From: Streptomyces lushanensis
Lineage (GTDB): Bacteria; Actinomycetota; Actinomycetes; Streptomycetales; Streptomycetaceae
Reading direction: 5' to 3'
NCBI RefSeq assembly: GCF_001700515.1
Contig: NZ_MAUD01000043.1
Location: forward strand, 1-36,503
DNA: 36,503 nucleotides
The notes beneath the pieces are model-generated. The model ran no database searches. It had not been told where the DNA came from and saw only the letters and a list, made by a program, of their open reading frames with translations. The translations under genes were made by a program, and so were the position numbers. Shown one piece after another: positions 1 to 6,415 of this stretch (the first letter of the stretch is position 1; the number at the start of each line of letters is the position of its first letter).

Positions 1-147
1 CCGGCCACCGCGCGGTGGCCGAAGCTGCACGTAAGGCCCCACATGCCCCATCACCACGCCCACTTTGCCGCTCCGCCGGTCGACCACCAGAGCGCCGGCA
101 TCGGGTGAGACGGTGTGCCCACCGGTATCAGGGGTGGGGGCCGTCAT
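1..147 (-). CDS. Hypothetical actinobacterial protein, N-terminal part only
   Basis: A minus-strand reading frame of 49 codons starts with ATG at 147-145 and runs off the left edge without a stop. The protein starts MTAPTPDTGG and continues with ALVVDRRSGKVGVVMGHVG and PYVQLRPPRGG. I recognise this 'VVD.R.G..GVVMGH.GPYVQLRP.GGG' pattern from small Streptomyces proteins of unknown function that are often found near XRE regulators and other mobile-element cargo. No enzymatic motif is visible. It is divergent from the XRE regulator at 403, with about 255 bp between them. The frame is short, and the call rests on the remembered family pattern; the C-terminal half lies outside the window. Confidence 0.6.
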   Translation of the reverse strand, partial: MTAPTPDTGGHTVSPDAGALVVDRRSGKVGVVMGHVGPYVQLRPPRGGR

Positions 148-342
148 CGTGACCACCCCGGCGAGGCGGCGCGCGACCGGGCGTCCAGTCGCAGGGCGGG
201 AACACATGGGGTGGCACTCATTCGCACGGTGACGCTCCTCGGCGGCGTTGATGCGTGCCCCTGGGCCTGTCGGTGCCGCAGGGTCGGCACCGATCCTCAC
301 GCCGGTCACCGGGACGAAGGAACCTCCACCAAACCCCACTTC

Positions 343-371
343 GGGACGTCCTGCACCGTGTAGAACGTCCC
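343..371. promoter_or_regulatory. Candidate operator upstream of XRE regulator
   Basis: An inverted repeat GGGACGT (343-349) and ACGTCCC (365-371) with a 15-nt spacer lies 31 bp before the GTG start at 403. A TAGAAC hexamer between the arms (361-366) could be a -10 element. It may be an autoregulatory site for the XRE regulator. Only the repeat is seen; the role is inferred. The rest of 148-402 shows no gene. Confidence 0.3.
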
Positions 372-402
372 TGGTGCCGTCCTGAAACGAAGGGGGAGAC
401 TC

Positions 403-1149
403 GTGCCGAACGAGAGACTACGAGCCGTCATGGCGGCGGGAGGCTGGACGTACGCTGCACTCGCTCAGCAGGTCGAGGTCGACCCCAAGTCGGTCGAGCG
501 CTGGGTGAACCTCGGGCGTATCCCACGTCGTGCCACCGCCCTCCAGGCGGCCAAGGCCCTGGGAGAAGACGTGCACGCACTCTGGCCGGCGCTCCGCCAG
601 GCCCGCCCCGCCCGCGCCATCAGCCCCGAACTGGTCGCGCTCTACCAGGAGCGGGCCGACCTCCCCATCTCGACGTTCACCGACCTGATGGCCCAGGCCC
701 GGGAACGGATCGACATCCTCGTCTACGCGGCCGTCTTCCTCCACGAGGCATACCCGCGACTGAACGAACTCCTCACCGAACACGCCGCCGAGGGCTGCAC
801 CGTCCGCATCGCGATCGGGGACGCAGACAGCGACAACATCCGTGCCCGGGGCCAGGAGGAGCGGTTCGGGCACGGCATCGAATCCCGCTGCCGCCTCGCG
901 CTCATGCACTACAGGCCGCTCGCCGGTACCCCCGGCATCGAAGTCCGCACCCACGGCACCACGCTCTACAACTCCCTCTACCGCGCCGACGACCAGCAAC
1001 TCGTCAACGCCCATGTCTGGGGTGTCAACGCCTACGCCGCACCCGTGTGGCACCTTCGCCGACACGAGGCAGGCGGCCTGTTCGACACCTACGCCGAGAG
1101 CTTCGACGCCGTGTGGTCGACAGCAACTCCCGTACGAGAGGAAGGCTGA
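403..1149 (+). CDS. XRE-family regulator with PLD-like (DUF5919-type) C-terminus
   Basis: This 248-aa protein has an N-terminal helix-turn-helix (about residues 3-55, with YAALAQQVEVDPKSVERWV), so it probably binds DNA. A C-terminal domain of about 160 residues follows (from about residue 85: ISTFTDLMAQARERIDILVY, then VYAAVFLHEAYPRL). This resembles the phospholipase-D-like, catalytically degenerate domain that follows HTH domains in many streptomycete regulators. I see no HKD motif. The GTG at 403 is chosen because AGGGGGAG (391-398) sits just upstream; the frame 255-1622 on the same strand is only an overlapping extension of the next gene. The stop TGA ends 2 bp before the NUDIX start, so the two are co-transcribed and probably functionally linked. 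The ligand is unknown. Confidence 0.8.
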   Translation: MPNERLRAVMAAGGWTYAALAQQVEVDPKSVERWVNLGRIPRRATALQAAKALGEDVHALWPALRQARPARAISPELVALYQERADLPISTFTDLMAQARERIDILVYAAVFLHEAYPRLNELLTEHAAEGCTVRIAIGDADSDNIRARGQEERFGHGIESRCRLALMHYRPLAGTPGIEVRTHGTTLYNSLYRADDQQLVNAHVWGVNAYAAPVWHLRRHEAGGLFDTYAESFDAVWSTATPVREEG

Positions 1150-1151
1150 CT

Positions 1152-1622
1152 GTGGCCCGCACCGAGTACTACGACGACCCCAGCGCGCCCAAGCCGAACA
1201 GCATGGTCGTCGCCGCTTCCGCCGTCGTCACCGACGATCACGGGCGCATCCTCCTTCAGCGCCGACGCGACAACGGCCTGTGGGCACTGCCCGGCGGCGG
1301 CATGGACCTCACCGACTCCCTGCCAGGAACAGCCGTCCGCGAAGTCAAGGAAGAGACCGGCCTCGACGTAGAGATCACTGGCCTGGTCGGCACCTACACC
1401 GACCCGAAACACATCATCGCCTACACCGACGGCGAGGTCCGCCGCCAGTTCAACGTCTGCTTCACCGCCCGCATCACCAGCGGCCGACTGGAGATCTCCG
1501 ACGAGTCCACCGAACTCCGGTTCGTGCCGCCGGAAGAGATCGAGCAGTTGCCGATGCACCACACCCAACGACTCAGGCTCCAGCACTTCCTGGAACGGCG
1601 AGAGAAGCCGCACCTGGGCTGA
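1152..1622 (+). CDS. NUDIX hydrolase
   Basis: This 156-aa protein should hydrolyse a nucleoside diphosphate linked to another moiety; the substrate cannot be told from sequence. The Nudix box lies at about residues 47-69: a Gly of LPGGGMDL, then SLPGTAV, then REVKEETGL. The usual first Glu of the box (G-x5-E) is Asp here; the REVKEETG metal-binding core is intact. The GTG at 1152 (VARTEYYDDP) is chosen over the much longer upstream open frame because it begins 2 bp after the regulator's stop and the protein then has family-typical length. It forms an operon with the XRE/PLD-like regulator, a common pairing in Streptomyces. The 165-bp repeat block starts 6 bp after its stop. Confidence 0.88.
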   Translation: MARTEYYDDPSAPKPNSMVVAASAVVTDDHGRILLQRRRDNGLWALPGGGMDLTDSLPGTAVREVKEETGLDVEITGLVGTYTDPKHIIAYTDGEVRRQFNVCFTARITSGRLEISDESTELRFVPPEEIEQLPMHHTQRLRLQHFLERREKPHLG

Positions 1623-1627
1623 ACCGT

Positions 1628-1792
1628 CTGACGGCAGTAGCGACGGCAACACCCACGGATTTCCCCGCACAACCACGGGCACCAGCGGAACCCGAAACCG
1701 CCGCTGATCTGCGAATATGCAGATAGAGAGGGGTCGCTTAGCACACGTACTATGTGCTGGCGGGGGCCACACCGATCCTCGTTCACAACAGC
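1628..1792 (+). repeat. 165-bp direct repeat, copy A (cassette leader)
   Basis: This block aligns without net gaps to 5284-5448 at a constant offset of 3656, at roughly 80-85% identity by eye. It begins with the paired motif TGACGGCA / CGACGGCA (1629-1650). It then has three CCACG-like words spaced exactly 10 bp apart (1653, 1663 as CCCCG, 1673), an AGAGGGG word (1727-1733), an in-frame TAG (1739-1741) and the codons for HTYYVLAGATPILVHN. The part before the TAG is not coding in the toxin frame (another stop at 1724). It looks like a recombination or leader segment shared by two unrelated toxin cassettes. Confidence 0.85.
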
Positions 1793-2110
1793 AACGGATG
1801 CACGGTTGCCCGTAACGAGAAGGGTCAATTCACTTCTGGGGAGAACGCGGACGCTGCCCGAGGTCGCCAGACGCACTTGAACTACAAGAATGCCCTGGGG
1901 GCTGGGTATGACTTCGAAGTCCGGCTCCCGAGCGGGCTTAGGCCCGATGCGGTTGACTGGGAGAATCGAGTCGTGCGTGAGTTGAAATCGGATGCGCCGA
2001 GCAGTCAGGCGACAGGTCGGCGGCAGTTGCAGAGCTACGTTGACGAGCTGGAGGAGATGACCGGTCAGAGCTGGACTGGCCATCTCGATACTTACAAGAG
2101 GTTCGACTGA
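1754..2110 (+). CDS. Orphan polymorphic-toxin C-terminus, PD-(D/E)XK-like nuclease
   Basis: The frame encodes HTYYVLAGATPILVHN from 1742 onward, the junction motif at the end of HINT/pretoxin regions of Rhs and other polymorphic toxins, followed by a toxin tip of about 100 residues. The tip contains RLPSGLRPDAVDWENRVV followed by RELKSD. The D in PDAV and the ExK in RELK fit a PD-(D/E)XK restriction-endonuclease-fold core, so DNA cleavage is the likely activity. There is no N-terminal delivery part, no signal peptide, and an in-frame TAG immediately before the His codon. The only start is the GTG inside YYVLAG, with AGAGGGG 20 nt upstream, too far for a good ribosome site. It may be silent unless recombined onto a full-length toxin gene. 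Its stop overlaps the immunity gene's ATG. Confidence 0.75.
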   Translation: MLAGATPILVHNSNGCTVARNEKGQFTSGENADAARGRQTHLNYKNALGAGYDFEVRLPSGLRPDAVDWENRVVRELKSDAPSSQATGRRQLQSYVDELEEMTGQSWTGHLDTYKRFD

Positions 2111-2574
2111 TGGTCAATTCGGTTTTCGTGGAGGCTTTCGTTGAAGTCTTCAAGCCGCTCGGATTTCGCAAGAAATCGGCGAACTTCTACAGGGTTTCCG
2201 GCGATCTCTACTGCGTAGTTGGCCTACAGGGGTCTAGTTGGGACGAGTCGTGCTATGTGAATGTCGGGTTTGCGCCGGCCGAGAAGGCGAAGGCGGGTTG
2301 GCTGCCTGAATCCCAATGTCTGGTCAGATTTAGGGCGGATGCCATTGCCTCAATTTCTGACGACGAGCTTAAGCTGCTTTCCAGAGAAGTGACGGAGGGG
2401 GGCAAGGAGAGTGAATTCCGAGTGTCCCTGGTTGAAAGGATTGCAGTCCCTGTGGCTCTGACGGTCGGCTCGATTGGGGCTCTGGAGGATTTGAAGTCCC
2501 TGCTTCAATCCGGCATTTCTGGTCAGGTGTTCATTCACCGTGAGATCAGGGATGTGTTGCTCGATTCGGAGTAG
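2110..2574 (+). CDS. Probable immunity protein, DUF4304-like
   Basis: This 154-aa protein opens with FVEAFVEVFKPLGFRKKSAN and then FYRVSGDLYCVVGLQ, matching the DUF4304 pattern (basic 'GF.KK...FY' followed by beta strands), a family that includes polymorphic-toxin immunity proteins. It has no signal peptide and would act in the cytoplasm, presumably by binding the nuclease encoded just upstream. The ATG overlaps the toxin's TGA by one base (TGATG), so translation is coupled. Base composition is far from the host: the stretch 2161-2220 is 50% G+C, against well over 70% in neighbouring core genes, and codons such as TTT and ATT are common. This points to recent acquisition. The toxin partner is inferred from position only. 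Confidence 0.72.
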   Translation: MVNSVFVEAFVEVFKPLGFRKKSANFYRVSGDLYCVVGLQGSSWDESCYVNVGFAPAEKAKAGWLPESQCLVRFRADAIASISDDELKLLSREVTEGGKESEFRVSLVERIAVPVALTVGSIGALEDLKSLLQSGISGQVFIHREIRDVLLDSE

Positions 2575-2669
2575 GCAACGCATGCCGTGCCCCCGGTTAT
2601 GTCATTCGGTTTCTTCAGGTCATCGCGACAGCAACTTTGATCTTGAGTGATCGGGCGTTGCAGGCGGTG

Positions 2670-2692
2670 TGACGGCATTAGTTGACGGCAAC
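2670..2692 (+). repeat. Paired TGACGG motif, downstream end of cassette 1
   Basis: TGACGGCATTAG followed by TTGACGGCAAC. The same pairing of TGACGG-type half-sites occurs at 1629-1650, 5285-5306 and 6416-6438, all in the same orientation. This copy lies directly downstream (reading the minus strand) of the stop codon of an integrase remnant, as expected for an arm-type binding site of a tyrosine recombinase. That role is inference. Confidence 0.6.
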
Positions 2693-2815
2693 TCAGGGGC
2701 GGTGGTCGAGAGTGATTCCGAGGGTGTCGAGGGCTTGCCTCTGGTGGCGGAGGCGTATGTGTAGACGGTGGTGACGCCGATGTGGGCGTGGCCGAGGAGT
2801 TCCTTGATCAGGACG
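2693..2815 (-). pseudogene. C-terminal remnant of a tyrosine integrase
   Basis: Read on the minus strand, this encodes IKELLGHAHIGVTTVY and then, after a one-base frameshift near 2755-2765, HIRLRHQRQALDTLGITL followed by DHRP and a stop (TGA at 2695-2693). The LGHAHI/V block is the conserved motif around the second catalytic His (or equivalent) near the C-terminus of phage-type tyrosine recombinases; the catalytic Tyr would be the Y of VY. Only about 40 codons remain, and the sequence beyond 2815 is unrelated. It is a scar of an integrated element. Confidence rests on the clear LGHAHIGVT motif and the family-typical ending. Confidence 0.75.
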
Positions 2816-3039
2816 AGTTCGCCGATCTCAGCGACGACGAGTTACTGGAGCGAGAAGTGGAGCTGGACCGGCGATGGCCCGCGATACGCGAGGAGCATCA
2901 GCGGGTCTACAGGGAGCGCCGGAAGGTCAAACGCGAGAGCCTCCGATGCGGCCTGTTCCTGTCTCCGCTCTACGATGACGACGCCGAGCCCAACGTGTCG
3001 CCGAGCAAGAAGCTGAAGTCCGCACTGGCCGAATCGTAG
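2782..3039 (+). CDS. Hypothetical protein fragment fused to integrase scar
   Basis: The open frame encodes 85 aa. Its first dozen or so codons are antisense integrase sequence, so the genuine part probably starts near 2812, at DQDEFADLSDDELLEREVEL. The rest is highly charged and probably helical (WPAIREEHQRVYRERRKVKR) and ends SKKLKSALAES. I recognise no family. It looks like the C-terminal part of a gene whose 5' end was replaced when the integrase fragment arrived, so it may not be expressed. The gaps on either side (2575-2669 and 3040-3246) show no gene. Confidence 0.35.
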   Translation: MGVAEEFLDQDEFADLSDDELLEREVELDRRWPAIREEHQRVYRERRKVKRESLRCGLFLSPLYDDDAEPNVSPSKKLKSALAES

Positions 3040-3246
3040 AAGCGCCGACAGCGACGCCCCTGGCCGTCTCGCGGCAGCTCGACCCGGCGGATGAGCTGTT
3101 CAGAGTTTCTTTACTGGATCAAGGCGGCCCGCTGGCGCGGCCCGCGCGCGCCCGGGGGTGGTGATCGCTCCGTGGCGGGTATCTGCCGGATAGCCACCGG
3201 TTGATGCGCCCGTCCGGCGTACCGTGGCGCTGGAGGTGGTGAGCGG

Positions 3247-4503
3247 ATGGTCACGGAACTCGCGGAGCTGGCGGACAACGTCCGCAAGCACCGGCGTCGG
3301 GCCGGGATGAGCCAGGAGGAACTGGCCCACGCCGCAGGCGTGTCGCCGGGAACAGTGCGCAAGGTGGAGCAGGGTGGAACGGTCCGCATGGAGACCCTGC
3401 ACACCCTGGCCCGCGCACTGGAGGTGACCACGGCAACGCTGCTGGCCCCGGACGCTCCGCAACCGGTGCGCCGAACCGAGGACAGGAACCGCGTCAACCT
3501 CATCGAGCTGCGGGCCGCCCTGACCCCACCGGTCGGGCTGACCGATGCGGGCGGCGAGGCCGGCGAGGAAGAGCCGAACGTACGCCGCTTCCGCCGCGCG
3601 GTGCATGACGGCGCGGTGCTGTACCACTCCGACAGCTACAAGAGCGTCGCTTCCCAACTCCCCGGACTCCTACGGGACGCCAACAGCGCGGTCGCCTACT
3701 ACGACAACGGTGAGGAACACCGCCAGGCGCTTCTGGCCCGAGCTGAAGCCCTGCAACTGGCCGGGCGGTACCTGACGCAGGTCCGGCAGTACGACCTCGG
3801 CCACACCGCCCTGGCCGGGGCGATCACCGACGCGCGCCGTGCCGCAGACACCCTCACCGCGGCGTCCGGCGTGATCGGCATGTGCTGGCTGCTCCTGCGC
3901 CAGGGACGCTTGGACGAGGCGGAAACCCTCGCCGCCCAGACCGCCGACATGGTCGAGCCGAGGCTGTCCAGGGCGACCCCCGACGAATGCGCGGCGTGGG
4001 GCTGGCTGGCACTACGGGCTGCGGCTGCCGCAGGCCGCAACAACCGCCCCCAGGAGGCCCGCCACTACCACCGCGTGGCCACCACGGCGGCATCAGCGGT
4101 GGGACGGGAGCACACCGGCTCGTTCTTCCGGCACTGGACGACTTTCGGTCCGCTGACTGTCGGCATGAAGGGCGTGGAGGACGCCATGGTCGTGGGCGAC
4201 GTGCGTACCGTCGTACGCAAGGCCGGCGAGGACGCCCTGTCGCCCAAGGTATGGAAGAGCACCGGGCGGCCGAGCGACGACAACTGGAACCGCCACCGCA
4301 TGGATGTAGCACGCGCCCACGCCCGCACCGGCGACCTGACCGCGGCCATGGATGAGCTGACCGGAGTACGCCGAGCATCCCCCCAGTGGCTCCAGCATCA
4401 GCACGTGGCCGCCGAGACTGTGCAGGAGATCCTGAAGAAGCGCAAGCGGACCCTCACCGCCGAGATGCGTGACATGGCCTCCTACCTGGGCGTCGTCGGA
4501 TAG
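3247..4503 (+). CDS. XRE-family helix-turn-helix regulator with TPR-like C-terminus
   Basis: This 418-aa protein has an XRE/Cro-type HTH at about residues 6-62 (VRKHRRRAGMSQEELAHAAG, then VSPGTVRKVEQGG) and a long helical, Ala/Arg-rich C-terminal region (about 110-410) with repeats such as YDLGHTALAGAITDARRAAD, typical of TPR-containing streptomycete regulators. It is likely a cytoplasmic DNA-binding regulator whose helical domain binds a peptide or partner protein. The ATG at 3247 follows GGAGGTGG (3232-3239). It is the first gene of unit 2 and parallels the XRE gene of unit 1, although the two proteins are not similar beyond the HTH. No frameshift is visible; the two genes downstream are decayed. 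Confidence 0.85.
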   Translation: MVTELAELADNVRKHRRRAGMSQEELAHAAGVSPGTVRKVEQGGTVRMETLHTLARALEVTTATLLAPDAPQPVRRTEDRNRVNLIELRAALTPPVGLTDAGGEAGEEEPNVRRFRRAVHDGAVLYHSDSYKSVASQLPGLLRDANSAVAYYDNGEEHRQALLARAEALQLAGRYLTQVRQYDLGHTALAGAITDARRAADTLTAASGVIGMCWLLLRQGRLDEAETLAAQTADMVEPRLSRATPDECAAWGWLALRAAAAAGRNNRPQEARHYHRVATTAASAVGREHTGSFFRHWTTFGPLTVGMKGVEDAMVVGDVRTVVRKAGEDALSPKVWKSTGRPSDDNWNRHRMDVARAHARTGDLTAAMDELTGVRRASPQWLQHQHVAAETVQEILKKRKRTLTAEMRDMASYLGVVG

Positions 4504-4628
4504 CTACCACCCAGCGCAGCACTTCGCACACTCTGCGTCGCAGACTGCCCTGGCCCATACGTGGAGTGACGGATAGTCAACTCCTACGGTCACCGTGTCC
4601 CTATCAGCGACCCAGCCGGGGGTGCACG

Positions 4629-4999
4629 GTGGCCAAACCCAGGAGCGACGCGGACCGCATGCGGCGCCGGGAACTGTACGACGCGGCAACGGGGCTGGCC
4701 GGCCCCCGCTTACTGCCGTGCACCACCCCGGACGGGCACCCCTGCTACCTCAGTACCGATGGCAGGGGCTACCTGTCCACACTCGCCGACAGCATCGAAG
4801 CCGTCCAACTCGGCATGGGCGAAGAACTGCTGGAACACGCCCGCGAAGTCCTGGCCCCCGGCGCACGAGTCCTGTCGGCCACCCGAGTACCGCTGGCGCC
4901 TCCCGACTGGCCGAGGCCCTCACTGACGCGCTCCGGGTGGCCGAATCGCGCCGACAGCGCATCCTCGACCCGCAGGAAGAGGCGGCCGAGCATGCCTGA
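4629..4999 (+). pseudogene. Decayed small hypothetical gene (frameshifted)
   Basis: The GTG at 4629 starts VAKPRSDADRMRRRELYDAA, and the frame continues through YLSTDGRGYLSTLADSIEAV and GMGEELLEHAREVLAP. Streptomycete relatives that I remember end with a helix like RLAEALTDALRVAESR. That ending is present here, but in another frame (4903-4999), as ASRLAEALTDALRVAESRRQ ending EHA. A piece resembling EYRWR sits in the third frame near 4883. At least two small indels between about 4850 and 4905 would explain this. In its own frame the gene would read on to 5240. The family's function is unknown; it commonly sits downstream of XRE/TPR regulators. Sequencing error is the alternative to true decay. 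Confidence 0.55.
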
Positions 5000-5259
5000 C
5001 CCGGCAACCACCGGCACGCAAGCACTACCGCTTCCGCGAGTACCACGTGACCGCAGTCGCAGACCCCATGACCCTGCCCACCTTCGCGGCCGTCTGCGTC
5101 ACCGGCGAAGACCACGACTGCGGCGCCACCTCCGGCGAACTCCACACCGAGGACGAACTGACACGCTGGATCGCCGAGCACTGCGCCGGGACCGGCCACG
5201 ACTTCTACCACCGCATCACCCGCGCCACCCTCCGGGCTGAACCCGGCGCCTGGCAGTAG
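4992..5259 (+). pseudogene. DUF7848-like small protein, probably frameshifted at its start
   Basis: The intact part from the GTG at 5047 encodes 70 aa with CVTGEDHDCGATSGE, then LTRWIAEHCAGTGHDFYHR and a final EPGAWQ. This is the Cys-containing 'C.tGEe.dCGa.SG....v..WmaeH' pattern of a small streptomycete family of unknown function. The likely original start is the ATG at 4992 (MPDPATTGT), which overlaps the upstream gene's stop in the usual coupled way; the frame then has to change near 5015-5022 to reach KHYRFREYHV and the conserved body. No in-frame start lies between the last upstream stop and 5047. The shorter form may still be made from 5047. Confidence 0.5.
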
Positions 5260-5283
5260 CGGCCCTTCCGCCGCCCGTACGTC

Positions 5284-5448
5284 CTGACGGCAGTAGCGAC
5301 GGCAACAACCACGGATTTCCACGCACAACCACGGACGCCAGCGGAACGCAAAACCAGCGCTGACCAGCGAAGAAGCAGGTAGAGGGGTACCGCGTAGCAC
5401 ACGTACTATGTGCTGGCAGGGGCGACGCCGGTCCTTGTCCACAATTCC
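5284..5448 (+). repeat. 165-bp direct repeat, copy B (cassette leader)
   Basis: This is the partner of 1628-1792. It carries the paired motif (5285-5306), three perfect CCACG words exactly 10 bp apart (5309, 5319, 5329), AGAGGGG (5381-5387), TAG (5395-5397) and the codons for HTYYVLAGATPVLVHN (5398-5445). Similarity to copy A is highest at the first 24 bp and around the TAG/HTYYVLAG junction, lower in the middle, and vanishes after the VHN codons, where the two toxin tips diverge. It starts 25 bp after the DUF7848-like gene. Confidence 0.85.
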
Positions 5449-5736
5449 AGGCCCTGCGGAATCTCGACGCGTAACGAGAGGGCTGGTGATATCGGTAATT
5501 GCACCGATTCGCAGAAGACCCGAGATCCAGCGTCGCAGTGGTATCACGAGGAACTGGGCAATGAAGAACTTCTGGGCGGGATCAACAACCCTGGCGCAGA
5601 AGACGGAATTCGCGTCTCGCGTGACGGCAAGATCCTGGGAGGCCATCACCGCAAGGATGAACTTCTGGCGAGAATCAGGGACGGGCGCATCGACCCGGAT
5701 ACTCCCATCCGCATTGACGTCTACGACGGGGAGTAG
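5410..5736 (+). CDS. Orphan polymorphic-toxin C-terminus with ParB-like domain
   Basis: After the junction HTYYVLAGATPVLVHN (from 5398), the frame encodes a toxin tip of about 95 residues containing ASQWYHEELGNEELLGGINN, then GIRVSRDGKILGGHHRKDEL and a terminal RIDPDTPIRIDVYDGE. The 'V..DG.IL.GHHR..EL' pattern matches the ParB/sulfiredoxin-like fold found at the ends of some Rhs-type toxins, where it is predicted to act on nucleic acid or nucleotides; the biochemical activity is not established here. As in cassette 1, an in-frame TAG precedes the His codon, the only start is the GTG inside YYVLAG, and the AGAGGGG is 22 nt upstream. No delivery domain is present. The immunity candidate starts 6 bp after its stop. 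Confidence 0.72.
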   Translation: MLAGATPVLVHNSRPCGISTRNERAGDIGNCTDSQKTRDPASQWYHEELGNEELLGGINNPGAEDGIRVSRDGKILGGHHRKDELLARIRDGRIDPDTPIRIDVYDGE

Positions 5737-5742
5737 TGCCTT

Positions 5743-6132
5743 ATGTCACTGATCCATTCGACCGACCCTGACTTCCGTGTGTGTCAGATCAGCTTCGATA
5801 CGCTACTCGCGTTCCAATTGGAGGCGGAAGAGCGAGGCTGGGCGACTCGGTGGTCCTCGGTTCACGCACTCCGCAGCCAGGTCAAGGAAGGAAGCGTCGT
5901 CCTTCAGTCGCTGATGCGTGAAGAGAGAAGGGGGGTTGTGCGGGCCTACCGATGCCTTCTCCTGTTCTCGACCGTGGACGACGGAGATGCTGGGGGAGTT
6001 GCCACGATAGATCTTGATCCGGCGAGGTACGAATCGTTGGAGCGGCTTGATCGAGACCCGGATGTACGGAAGGCTCTGGCCCGAATGTTCTTCCTTGTAA
6101 TGGGTGGGATTTCAATGGTTTCGAAGGAGTAG
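5743..6132 (+). CDS. Probable immunity protein of cassette 2, no recognised family
   Basis: This 129-aa protein begins MSLIHSTDPDFRVCQISFDT and ends GGISMVSKE. It has no signal peptide or membrane segment and is probably cytoplasmic. I recognise no domain. Its position 6 bp behind an orphan toxin tip, its small size, and base composition below that of neighbouring core genes all fit an immunity protein. It shares no obvious similarity with the immunity candidate at 2110-2574, as expected because the toxins differ. The ATG at 5743 is the first start after the toxin stop. The role is inferred from context alone. Confidence 0.6.
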   Translation: MSLIHSTDPDFRVCQISFDTLLAFQLEAEERGWATRWSSVHALRSQVKEGSVVLQSLMREERRGVVRAYRCLLLFSTVDDGDAGGVATIDLDPARYESLERLDRDPDVRKALARMFFLVMGGISMVSKE

Positions 6133-6373
6133 TGGACTCTCCTGGACTGCGGGCCGATTTGCGCTTGCGGCGCTTCGCTCGCTATGTCCCGCGAAGAGCG
6201 GCTAGATCCGGAGGAGTGCCGACTTCTTCCGCAGGACGGGCTTGAAGGGGCGGGCTTCGTAGAGATTAAGCTCACTCGCCTCCTTGGGGCGTGACGGCGC
6301 CGCCCGGGCTGCGGGATCGGAGAGATTTTCGGAGTCCGCCCGCATGGCAGTCCCGAACGGCGCGCGCAAATAT

Positions 6374-6406
6374 GAAGCCCCGTCAGGTGGGTCCTGACGG
6401 GGCTTC
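6374..6406. terminator. Perfect 13-bp hairpin terminator
   Basis: GAAGCCCCGTCAG (6374-6386) pairs perfectly with CTGACGGGGCTTC (6394-6406) around a 7-nt loop. It lies 240 bp after the immunity gene of cassette 2, on the far side of the motif at 6416. A hairpin of this type is common behind integrase genes and may have served one lost here. No T-tract is evident, as is usual in actinomycetes. Confidence 0.7.
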
Positions 6407-6415
6407 TGCGTTGGG

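Noticed and set aside
2..21. A perfect 20-bp palindrome at the window edge, considered as a terminator
   Set aside because: It lies inside the minus-strand coding frame 1-147 (Arg-Pro-Pro-Arg-Gly-Gly codons) and is explained by GC-rich coding sequence.
255..1622. A 455-codon frame that could be read as an N-terminally extended NUDIX protein
   Set aside because: The first 299 codons overlap the XRE regulator in another frame and are Arg/Pro-rich noise; the GTG at 1152 gives a normal NUDIX protein.
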